Shown here: positions 25,903-33,559 of the stretch, in pieces
Layout: each line of letters starts with the position of its first letter
How positions within the stretch are numbered: the stretch's first letter is position 1
Assembly (NCBI RefSeq): GCF_011601345.1
Contig: NZ_JAAORB010000028.1
Coordinates: forward strand, 1-40,551
Origin: Roseovarius gahaiensis
GTDB lineage: Bacteria; Pseudomonadota; Alphaproteobacteria; Rhodobacterales; Rhodobacteraceae
Direction: 5' to 3'
DNA length: 40,551 bases
Translations under genes and position numbers: made by a program
Notes under the pieces: generated by a model
Database searches by the model: none
Told to the model about the DNA's origin: nothing
The model's input: only the letters and a program-made list of their open reading frames with translations

Positions 25903-27171
25903 ATGAGCAAACGCACCTCAAGACTGTCTGGGTTTGCAACGCTCAGCCGTGAAAAGCGGCTCGAAATCTTGACAGACTGGATTGATAACGGCGACGACGC
26001 GACCGGCGCATTGGGTCGGCTGGATGGCCTTCCTGACGATCTGGTCGATAGAATGATCGAAAATGCCATAGGCGTCATGCCAGTGCCCCTTGGGTTGGCC
26101 ACGAATATGATCGTGGACGGCAAGGACGTGCTGGTCCCGATGGCGACCGAGGAAAGCTCGGTTATCGCGGCGGTCTGCAATACGGCACGGCGGTGTCGCT
26201 CGACGGGCGGATTTCGCACCTCCTATGCCGGGTCACTGACCATCGCGCAAATCCAGCTTCTGGATGTGGCCGACCCGCACCGCGCACGCCTTGAGATCCT
26301 GCGCCGCTTCGATGAGATCAAGGCCTTCTGCGATGACATCGACCCGGTGCTTGTCGAACTTGGCGGCGGGTTTCAGGATCTGGACATTCGTCTTCTGAGC
26401 GGGCGTAAGGGCGTGGTGATGGTCGTGCATCTGATCGTCGATACCCGCGATGCCATGGGGGCGAATGCCGTGAACACCATGGCCGAACGTCTGGCCCCGG
26501 TTTTGGGGAGCTGGGTCAATGGGCGGCCCTTGTTGCGCATTTTGTCCAACCTTGCAGACCGGCGTATCGTCCGGGCCGAAGCCGTGTGGCCCGCCGCAGA
26601 AATCGGCGGTCCTGAGGTGGTTGAAAAGATGCTGGACGCGGCTGATTTCGCGGTCATCGACCCGTATCGCGCCGCAACCCATAACAAGGGCATCATGAAC
26701 GGTGTGTCCGCCGTCGTGCTGGCGACCGGCAATGATACCCGTGCCATTGAGGCTGGCGCGCACGCGTTCGCGGCGCAATCTGGACAGTACGGCCCGTTGA
26801 CCCGGTGGGAAAAAACCGCGTCTGGCGATCTGGCGGGGTCTATCGAAATTCCCTTGTCGCTTGGGATCGTGGGGGGAGCCACGCGCATTCACCCCGTCGC
26901 CCAGCTTGCCTTGCAGATCATGGAGGCCGACAGCGCCGAGAAACTCTCGTGCATCGTGGCCGCCGTCGGGCTAGCCCAAAATTTTGGGGCATTGCGTGCT
27001 TTGGCGACGGATGGCATCCAGAAAGGCCACATGGCGCTGCATGCGCAGAACATCGCGATCACGGCTGGTGCAGAAGGGGATGAGATCGCCCGTATTGCCG
27101 AGGCGATGAAATCCAGCGGCGACATCAACGAACGCACCGCAACGCGGCTGCTGAAGGAATTGCGCGAGTGA
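25903..27171 (+). CDS. mvaA: Hydroxymethylglutaryl-CoA reductase, class II (degradative type)
   Basis: Class II HMG-CoA reductase, which in mevalonate-degrading bacteria oxidises mevalonate plus CoA to HMG-CoA with NAD. The 422-residue length fits the family. The catalytic set is complete: Glu83 (ATEESSVIAA), Lys262 (THNKGIMNG), Asp278 (GNDTRAIE) and His376 (GHMALHAQN). The coenzyme motif DAMGANAVNTMAE is at 183-195. The gene is between an SDR and atuA-like genes in a catabolic operon, so a degradative role is more likely than isoprenoid synthesis, which in these bacteria uses the MEP route. No HMG-CoA lyase gene is in the window. Confidence 0.93.
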   Translation: MSKRTSRLSGFATLSREKRLEILTDWIDNGDDATGALGRLDGLPDDLVDRMIENAIGVMPVPLGLATNMIVDGKDVLVPMATEESSVIAAVCNTARRCRSTGGFRTSYAGSLTIAQIQLLDVADPHRARLEILRRFDEIKAFCDDIDPVLVELGGGFQDLDIRLLSGRKGVVMVVHLIVDTRDAMGANAVNTMAERLAPVLGSWVNGRPLLRILSNLADRRIVRAEAVWPAAEIGGPEVVEKMLDAADFAVIDPYRAATHNKGIMNGVSAVVLATGNDTRAIEAGAHAFAAQSGQYGPLTRWEKTASGDLAGSIEIPLSLGIVGGATRIHPVAQLALQIMEADSAEKLSCIVAAVGLAQNFGALRALATDGIQKGHMALHAQNIAITAGAEGDEIARIAEAMKSSGDINERTATRLLKELRE

Positions 27172-27222
27172 GCCGGTGCAGAGCACAACCGAGCCTTTCT
27201 GCGGGCATAGCGGGGCATTGAA

Positions 27223-28566
27223 ATGACCGCGATCAGAATAGGCGCAGGCGCGGGCTTTTCCGGGGATCGGATCGACCCGGCCGTCGATCTGGCCCAGCGG
27301 GGAGAGCTGGATTTTCTGATCTTCGAGTGCCTTGCCGAGCGCACCATCGCACAGGCGCAACTGAACCGCCTGTCAGATCCCGAAGGGGGCTTTGATCCGC
27401 ATCTTGAGGCCCGGATGCGGGCCGTCCTGCCCGTTTGTCATGCCAACGGGACGCGGATCATCAGCAATATGGGTGCGGCCAATCCATTGGCAGCGGCGCG
27501 TCACATCGCGAAGGTGGCGAAGGATTTGGGCTTGAGAGGGCTGCGCATTGCGGCTGTGACAGGGGACGATGTGCTGGCCTATTGTCGGTCGTCCTTACCT
27601 GATCTTGATAACGGCTTGAACTTTACGGAAATCGCAGCGTCTGCCATTTCGGCCAACGCCTATATCGGTGCGGGGCCTATTGTGGAGGCACTGGACAAGG
27701 GTGCCGATGTCGTTCTGACAGGTCGGGCGGCTGACCCGGCATTGTTTCTTGCACCGCTCATTTACAGTTTCGGGTGGCGCATGGATGACTGGGACCGTCT
27801 GGGCAAAGGGACATTGGCAGGGCATCTACTGGAATGTGCCGGCCAGATCAGCGGTGGCTACTTTGCCGATCCGGGATTTAACGATGTGCCGGACCTTGCC
27901 AATCTGGGATTTCCCATCGGCGTGATCGACGCCGAAGGCGGTATCGAAATTACCAAACTGCCCCGCACGGGCGGCGCGATCCGCTTGGCCACGGTCAAGC
28001 AACAGATCCTGTATGAAATTCTCGATCCGGCCCGATACCTTCAGCCTGACGTGATTGCGGATTTTTCGAACGTCGCGGTCGAACAGATCGGTCCCGATCA
28101 TGTCCGCGTGAGCGGCGCCACCGGGCATCCCCGGACCGGCAAGGTCAAGGCCACGATCAGCTATCATGACGGGTATATCGGAGAGGGACAGATTTCCTAT
28201 GCCGGGCCCGGCGCGGTGGCACGGGCGGAATTGGCACGCTCGGTCATCCGGCAGCGGCTGGAGCCTTTGGGCTTGCGCGAAAGCCGGGTTGATCTGATCG
28301 GTCTCGATGCGTTGCATGGGCCCTTGTCATCTGCGGCGGCGGACCCCAACGAGGTGCGCCTGCGCGCCATTGGTCGGAGCGACTGCAAGGATGCCGCGGG
28401 GATGGTCGGACAAGAGGTTGAGGCACTTTATACCAACGGACCCGCCGGCGGTGGCGGGGCGTGGAAATCGGTGCGCGCGACGCTGTCGCTTTGTTCTGCC
28501 TTGCTGGATGAGTGTGTTGTTGATCCCGATGTCACCTTCTTCGAGGCGGAAACCTCATGCGTCTAA
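27223..28566 (+). CDS. AtuA-type protein, main domain (DUF1446)
   Basis: The 447-residue protein matches the acyclic terpene utilisation family AtuA (DUF1446): IRIGAGAGFSGDRIDPA at the N-terminus, LDFLIFECLAERTIAQAQL, VCHANGTRIISNMGAANP, and PIVEALDKGADVVLTGRAADPALFLAP. The biochemical activity of AtuA is not established; it occurs with terpene-acid and other branched-acid catabolism genes. Many homologues are longer because a C-terminal ferredoxin-fold-like domain is fused; here that domain is encoded separately by the next gene, whose start overlaps this stop by 10 bases. Confidence 0.85.
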   Translation: MTAIRIGAGAGFSGDRIDPAVDLAQRGELDFLIFECLAERTIAQAQLNRLSDPEGGFDPHLEARMRAVLPVCHANGTRIISNMGAANPLAAARHIAKVAKDLGLRGLRIAAVTGDDVLAYCRSSLPDLDNGLNFTEIAASAISANAYIGAGPIVEALDKGADVVLTGRAADPALFLAPLIYSFGWRMDDWDRLGKGTLAGHLLECAGQISGGYFADPGFNDVPDLANLGFPIGVIDAEGGIEITKLPRTGGAIRLATVKQQILYEILDPARYLQPDVIADFSNVAVEQIGPDHVRVSGATGHPRTGKVKATISYHDGYIGEGQISYAGPGAVARAELARSVIRQRLEPLGLRESRVDLIGLDALHGPLSSAAADPNEVRLRAIGRSDCKDAAGMVGQEVEALYTNGPAGGGGAWKSVRATLSLCSALLDECVVDPDVTFFEAETSCV

Positions 28567-28883
28567 GAGACATTGCCCATTGCCGCAGCGGAGACAAGGG
28601 AAACACCCTTAACATCGCCGTCATCGCGCGTGATCCTGAGGATTACGATTTGCTCTGTCGTGACGTGACGCCGGAGCGTGTGGCCGAGTTTTTACGCGAT
28701 AAGGTGAAGGGCCGGGTCACGCGATACGAGGTGCCGACACTTGGTGCGCTGAATTTCGTGCTGGAGGAGGCGTTATCGGGCGGGGTGGTCGGATCGTTGA
28801 CCCTAGATACACACGGCAAATCAATGAGTTCAGCGCTGCTTGGACTGCCGATTGGCGACACTTTGGATCGTGACGGGGGCTGA
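28557..28883 (+). CDS. AtuA-related small domain protein
   Basis: A 108-residue protein (LRDIAHCRSGDKGNTLNIAVIARDPEDY at the N-terminus) that corresponds to the C-terminal domain normally fused to AtuA. The RSGDKGNTxNI motif at residues 10-18 is the family signature. It overlaps the end of the larger AtuA-like gene by 10 bases and is expected to work as its subunit. The biochemical role is unknown. Confidence 0.82.
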   Translation: MRLRDIAHCRSGDKGNTLNIAVIARDPEDYDLLCRDVTPERVAEFLRDKVKGRVTRYEVPTLGALNFVLEEALSGGVVGSLTLDTHGKSMSSALLGLPIGDTLDRDGG

Positions 28884-28927
28884 CATGACCACAAGACATC
28901 CAGCTATTTTCAAGAGAGGCCCGCGCC

Positions 28928-30091
28928 ATGTCGTCAGGTGACATCGTCAGTTTTCATTGTCCGACACGTTTGCATTTCGGGCATGGCGCATTGGCTGTAG
29001 TGCCGCAGATCGTGACCGGGGCGGGATGGTCGCGGGTGATGGTTGTCGTCGATCCGGCGCTTGTCGGCGGGATAGCGTACAACCGCTTGATGGCTGACCT
29101 ATCCGGCAGTGGCATCAAGCTCTGTGAATTTTCAGGTGTCGATCCTGAACCCGGTGACATCAATGTCGATCGCGCGCTCGATGTGCTGAACGCGGCAGGG
29201 GCTGATGCGATAATCGCCCTTGGTGGGGGAAGTGCGATTGATGTGGCCAAGGCCGTGGCCATTGTCGCCACCAACGGCGGGTGTATAGCCGATTATGAAG
29301 GGGGCGATGCGTTCAACGTCGCGCCCTTGCCACTGATCGCCATCCCGTCAACGGCGGGAACGGGGTCGGAGGTGTCGGGGGCAGCGGTCATCACCGATAC
29401 GACCCGAAATGTGAAAATGGCGATCCGCCATGCCCGGTTTGGTCCTGCGACCCATGCGGTTCTTGACCCAACAGTGGTTGCGACAGTTCCGGGGCAGGTT
29501 GCCGTTCATGCAGGGGTCGATGCCTTTGTGCACGCTTTTGAATCCTACCTTTCGAAACTGGCGAACCCGTTCACGGATGCTTGGAACCTAAGGGCGATAC
29601 GGGTGCTGTCGGGCAATATTCGGCCATATGTCGCGAACCGGGAAAATGCCGATGCGGCGCTGAATATGCTGTGCGGGGCCTCTATGGCGGCCATGTCGTT
29701 TGGCACGACCGGAACCGGCAACGTGCATTGCATGGCGATGGCGATTGGCGGGTTCTACCCGGTGCCTCATGGATTGGCGAACGCGGCCTGCCTGCCGCAT
29801 GTCGCGCGGTTTAATTTCATCGCCGCGCCGGGCAAATACGCTCAGATCGCCGAGGCCATGGGTGAAGACATGCACGGATGTGACGACCTGAGTGCCGGGC
29901 GTAGGGCCATCAGCGCAATCGAAACGCTTTGTGATGATCTGGGTGTGCCGTCGCGCCTGCGCGATATCGGTGTCGAAAAAGCGGCGCTGCCCGAGATTGC
30001 AGAGCGTTGTTACGCGCTGAATTATAACCGCTGGAACCCGCGGCACACCACGCAGGAGGAGTTCCTGACCCTTTTGCAGACGGCCTATTGA
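28928..30091 (+). CDS. Iron-containing alcohol dehydrogenase
   Basis: A 387-residue group III (iron-type) dehydrogenase. NAD site: GGGSAIDVAKAVAI near residue 98-111, IPSTAGTGSEVSGAAV. Metal ligands: Asp and His in AGVDAFVHAFE, His in GNVHCMAM, and His in VPHGLANAACLPH. The histidine four residues after the VHC histidine, well conserved in relatives such as FucO, is replaced by methionine (HCMAM). It follows the small AtuA gene after 44 bases. Substrate unknown; medium-chain alcohols, lactaldehyde-like compounds or hydroxyacids are possible. Confidence 0.9.
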   Translation: MSSGDIVSFHCPTRLHFGHGALAVVPQIVTGAGWSRVMVVVDPALVGGIAYNRLMADLSGSGIKLCEFSGVDPEPGDINVDRALDVLNAAGADAIIALGGGSAIDVAKAVAIVATNGGCIADYEGGDAFNVAPLPLIAIPSTAGTGSEVSGAAVITDTTRNVKMAIRHARFGPATHAVLDPTVVATVPGQVAVHAGVDAFVHAFESYLSKLANPFTDAWNLRAIRVLSGNIRPYVANRENADAALNMLCGASMAAMSFGTTGTGNVHCMAMAIGGFYPVPHGLANAACLPHVARFNFIAAPGKYAQIAEAMGEDMHGCDDLSAGRRAISAIETLCDDLGVPSRLRDIGVEKAALPEIAERCYALNYNRWNPRHTTQEEFLTLLQTAY

Positions 30092-30120
30092 ATGTTGACC
30101 CAAACCGGCAGGAGGCGCGG

Positions 30121-32319
30121 ATGAAGTTTACGCCGATTGAAATGAACACCGGCATGCGCCGCCTTGTGACCGATGACTCGGACTGGGCGCAGCTCTCGAC
30201 AAAAGACGCCAAGCGGCTTGCCACGCTGGTTCTGTCCGCGCGCCGGTTCGAGGAAACGATCCTGTTTCTGGACAAACGCGGATTGGTTCATGGCCCGGCA
30301 CATTCCAGCCTTGGTCAGGAAGGCGGGGCAGGAGGGTGCCTTGCGGCGCTGCCCATCGACACGATGATGAACGGCTCTCACCGTGCGCATCATCAGGTTG
30401 TCGCAAAGGTCGTGAACGCGCTTTACACGGACAACTATGATCCTTCGGCGGGCTCTGTCCTGCGCGACGAGATGCGCTTGGAAATCCGGCACATGATGCA
30501 CGAGATTCTGGGGCTGAAAGATGGCTGGACTGGCGGGCGTGGTGGCTCGATGCATTTGCGGTGCGAAGATCTGGGCGTGATGGGCACCAACGCCATCGTC
30601 GCCGGTGGCTTGCCGATAGCTTGCGGTCACGCTTTCGCCGAAAAGCAGCAGGGCGGCGAGCGGATCACCGTCTCGTTCTTCGGCGATGGCGCGATCCATC
30701 AGGGAACAACCCATGAGGCAATGAACCTAGCGGCCCTGTATCGCCTGCCGGTTCTGTTTTTCTGCGAAAACAACGGGTATGCCGTTTCGACCACGATCGA
30801 GCAATCCACATATGAGACCAACCTGAACACCCGCCCTTGCGCGCATGGTATCGAAACTGTGCATGTTGACGGAATGGACCCTCTGGCCGTCTGGCTGGCG
30901 ACGCGGTGGGCCGAAGATCATATTCGCACGCAGGGCCGCCCGGCCTTTGTGCAGGCCGATGTCTATCGCTATTACCATCAATCCTCGCCCTTTCCCGGCA
31001 GTGTCTTCGGCTATCGCACGAAAGAAGAAGAGGATGCCTGGCGCGCGCGCTCTCCTTGGGAATTTCTGTGTGACAAGCTGACAACGCACGGGATCGTCAG
31101 CGCCGATGAGTTGAACAGCATCGACGCCGCGGTGTCCGAAGCGATGCAGGCCGCCGCCGACAGTTGCACCGAGGGCAAGGGCTCGGCCATGGCGATCCCC
31201 GCCGGGCATTGGCCCGACCCAGCGGGTGTTGACGATCACTTGACCTCTGACATGTCGGAATTCGCCGGGCTGCGCGCGGCTGAGGCCGAGGATTTCCCCG
31301 ACGCACAAATGCGCGAGATGACCTTTATCGAGGCAATCCCCGCCACCATGGGCGCGGCCATGAAACGCGACCAAAGTATCGTTTTGTTCGGCGAAGACGT
31401 GGCGAATATGGACGGCGGAACCGTCGGCGCGACACGCGGCTTGTCCGAGTTCTTCGATACCCGGATCATCAACACCCCCATCACCGAGAATGGATTTTGC
31501 GGATTGGCCGTAGGGGCGGCAATGTCGGGCCTGCGACCTGTCGTTGAGTTGATGTATAGTGATTTCTTTCTTGTCGCGGCGGACCAGTTGTTCAATCAGG
31601 CTGGCAAGATCAGGCATCTGTTCAACGGCACGGCACAGGTTCCTATGGTGTTGCGGTGTCGCCTTCCGGGTCTGGAAGGCTACGGATCGCAGCATTCGAT
31701 GGACCCGACCAGCGTTTTCGCGCTGTTTCCGGGCTGGCATATCCTCGCGCCGTCGAACGCGTTTGATTATGTGGGCCTGATGAATGCTGCGATGCGCTGC
31801 AATGATCCGGTTCTCATCATCGAGCCACAAGTGCTGCACAAACGCCGTTGTCCAGTGCCGCAGGATTTGGAGTATTACATCCCGATCGGCAAGGCCAAGC
31901 GCGTGGTCGAAGGCCGCGATCTGACGCTTTTGACCTCTCTTGGAATGGTCGAGACCTGCAAAACCTTGGTGGCCAGCCTTGGCATCAGCGCAGATGTGAT
32001 CGACCTGCGCAGCCTGTCGCAGCGCGATATTGATTACGACCTGATCGGCCAGTCGGTGCGCAAGACCGGGCGCGTCGCGATCATCGAACAAACCACGCGT
32101 GGCGCGGCATTCGGATCGTTTTTGGTGGATGAAATTCAGCGGCTCTTTTTCGACTATCTTGATCAGCCGGTCAAACGGGTCACTGGGGCTTGGGCGCCTC
32201 CAACCGTTTCGCGGGTGCTAGAGCGTGCGGCGCTGGCCGGTGAGGACGACATCACCAAGGCATTGTTGGCGATGCTACGCGACAGCGCTTTGCCTGAGCC
32301 GGGAAAGGAAGCTGGGTAA
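30121..32319 (+). CDS. Fused alpha/beta E1 component of a 2-oxoacid dehydrogenase (TPP enzyme)
   Basis: Product of 732 residues from an ATG after GGAGG; an upstream ATG 33 bases earlier is less likely. Residues 30-340 are the alpha half with GRGGSMHL, GDG (188-190) and FFCENNGYAV, the thiamine-pyrophosphate motif. Residues from about 395 are the beta half, beginning MTFIEAIPATMG and containing GEDVAN, TPITENGFCGLAVGAAMSG and the transketolase C-terminal region. Two-subunit E1 enzymes (acetoin, branched-chain, pyruvate) normally use separate genes; here they are one chain. No E2 or E3 gene is in the window, although E1 activity needs them to form an acyl-CoA. Confidence 0.92.
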   Translation: MKFTPIEMNTGMRRLVTDDSDWAQLSTKDAKRLATLVLSARRFEETILFLDKRGLVHGPAHSSLGQEGGAGGCLAALPIDTMMNGSHRAHHQVVAKVVNALYTDNYDPSAGSVLRDEMRLEIRHMMHEILGLKDGWTGGRGGSMHLRCEDLGVMGTNAIVAGGLPIACGHAFAEKQQGGERITVSFFGDGAIHQGTTHEAMNLAALYRLPVLFFCENNGYAVSTTIEQSTYETNLNTRPCAHGIETVHVDGMDPLAVWLATRWAEDHIRTQGRPAFVQADVYRYYHQSSPFPGSVFGYRTKEEEDAWRARSPWEFLCDKLTTHGIVSADELNSIDAAVSEAMQAAADSCTEGKGSAMAIPAGHWPDPAGVDDHLTSDMSEFAGLRAAEAEDFPDAQMREMTFIEAIPATMGAAMKRDQSIVLFGEDVANMDGGTVGATRGLSEFFDTRIINTPITENGFCGLAVGAAMSGLRPVVELMYSDFFLVAADQLFNQAGKIRHLFNGTAQVPMVLRCRLPGLEGYGSQHSMDPTSVFALFPGWHILAPSNAFDYVGLMNAAMRCNDPVLIIEPQVLHKRRCPVPQDLEYYIPIGKAKRVVEGRDLTLLTSLGMVETCKTLVASLGISADVIDLRSLSQRDIDYDLIGQSVRKTGRVAIIEQTTRGAAFGSFLVDEIQRLFFDYLDQPVKRVTGAWAPPTVSRVLERAALAGEDDITKALLAMLRDSALPEPGKEAG

Positions 32320-32323
32320 CGCC

Positions 32324-33043
32324 ATGTTGTCATTCGAAGGAAAAACCGTGTTGATCACCGGCGCTGCTGGAGGCATCGGGGCAGAGACAGCGCGTATTCT
32401 TTCTGGTTTGGGGGCCAATCTGGCGCTGTGCGATCTTAAAGGTTGCGACGATCTGGCCGACGAGCTGCGAGATGTCGGCGCAGATGTGGTCACGGCAGCA
32501 TTCGATATCCGCGACCGCGCAAAAGCAGAGGCGTTCATCGCCGCACAGCCACAGCTAGATGCCATCGTCGCCAATGCCGGCTTTTGCCCGTGGGATGATT
32601 GGGACGATGCGGATTGGGATGATACATTTGACCGGGTGGTCGATATCAACCTCAAGGGGGTGATCAATGTCATGCGTCCTGCCATCACTGGGATGATTGC
32701 GCAAAAACATGGCAAGGCGGTCGTGGTGGCGTCGGTCGCCGGGCGGATGGGCGGATTGCGCGCCAGCCCTCACTATGTGTCGGCCAAAGGGGGCGTTATT
32801 TCATTCACCAAATGGATGGCGGCCAAGACCGCCCCGCATGGTGTCAATGTTAATGCCGTTGCCCCCGGAGCGACGGCGACCGCAATGGTGGACTCTTCCA
32901 ACATTGACCCGTCGTCGATCCCCATTGGCCGCATGGCAAGAGCTGACGAAATCGCTCAGCCGGTCGTTTTCCTGTGTTCGGATGCGGCCAGCTATATGTG
33001 CGGTGCAACATTGGATGTGAATGGTGGTGTCTATATGGGCTGA
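32324..33043 (+). CDS. SDR family oxidoreductase
   Basis: Product of 239 residues from the ATG after the E1 stop; a longer in-frame reading runs into the E1 gene and is not supported. TGAAGGIG at 11-18, CDLKG at the end of strand 2 (Asp favours NAD), ANAGFCPWDDW in place of NNAG, and YVSAKGG. It is the last gene of the rightward arm. Substrate unknown. Confidence 0.88.
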   Translation: MLSFEGKTVLITGAAGGIGAETARILSGLGANLALCDLKGCDDLADELRDVGADVVTAAFDIRDRAKAEAFIAAQPQLDAIVANAGFCPWDDWDDADWDDTFDRVVDINLKGVINVMRPAITGMIAQKHGKAVVVASVAGRMGGLRASPHYVSAKGGVISFTKWMAAKTAPHGVNVNAVAPGATATAMVDSSNIDPSSIPIGRMARADEIAQPVVFLCSDAASYMCGATLDVNGGVYMG

Positions 33044-33251
33044 AATGGCCAAGGACGACACCGAGATACGCAGTAGGCATATATGCAGAGGTCATGACAC
33101 TTGGACCTGTCACGGTTTGATGCTGCTCCTTCGATAGCATTCATCGCCGCAAAGCAGGCGAACAATAGGCACGACAAGCACAGACGAAATGCAGGCAGAC
33201 GCGGTGCGGATCGCGCTGACGCGATGGCCGACGCGAAGGCAGGTTGCGGAT
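33044..33251. other. Unassigned intergenic stretch
   Basis: Nothing convincing is coded here. It is bounded on the right by the IS1595 relic and probably represents DNA joined during an IS-mediated rearrangement. No terminator after the rightward operon was recognised. Confidence 0.4.
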
Positions 33252-33401
33252 GAGGCGGTCTTCTGACCCGGCTTGGTCTTGATGACGAAGTGCTCGATGC
33301 CGCGATACTGCGCGAGGCAGCGTAGGCTTGCAGCCCATCCGTGCAGAGCACGGAATCCGGTGCCACGATCGGCGCAAGGGCCATCTGGATAGTGCTGTTA
33401 G
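33252..33401 (-). mobile_element. IS1595-family transposase relic (150 bp)
   Basis: The stretch is almost identical to 37471-37621 in the same orientation (two substitutions and a one-base deletion by my alignment). It encodes an internal part of an IS1595/ISXO2-like transposase on the minus strand, including CTDGLQAYAA. The one-base deletion also shifts the frame. It is followed immediately by the tail of an unrelated TPP-enzyme gene. Confidence 0.85.
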
Positions 33402-33403
33402 TG

Positions 33404-33559
33404 GCGCGCTATGATCTGGAAGCCGAGGCCATGGGCGCGCATGGGGAATTCTTGACCGAGGCGGCGGACCTGAGGCCCGCACTGGAGCGGGCCATGGCCA
33501 GCGGAAAGTCCGCTTGCGTCAACGTGATGATCGAGGGGCTGCCCGCGCCTGTGGTTTAA
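33404..33559 (+). pseudogene. C-terminal fragment of a thiamine-pyrophosphate enzyme (acetolactate-synthase-like)
   Basis: Fifty-one residues ending in a TAA (ARYDLEAEAMGAHGEFLTEA ... ALERAMASGKSACVNVMI) match the C-terminal end of the ALS/oxalyl-CoA decarboxylase/benzoylformate decarboxylase type family. The rest of the gene is missing: the fragment is joined at its left to the IS1595 relic, so an IS-mediated event removed the 5' part. It ends on top of the convergent SulP stop. Confidence 0.7.

Noticed and set aside
30727..32091. 454-codon open frame on the minus strand inside the fused E1 gene
   Set aside because: Antisense to a full TPP enzyme; His/Asp/Arg-rich with no family match.
33341..33559. 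A 72-residue fused protein across the IS relic and the TPP tail
   Set aside because: The first 21 codons are antisense to the transposase relic; the frame is a chance fusion at a rearrangement junction.
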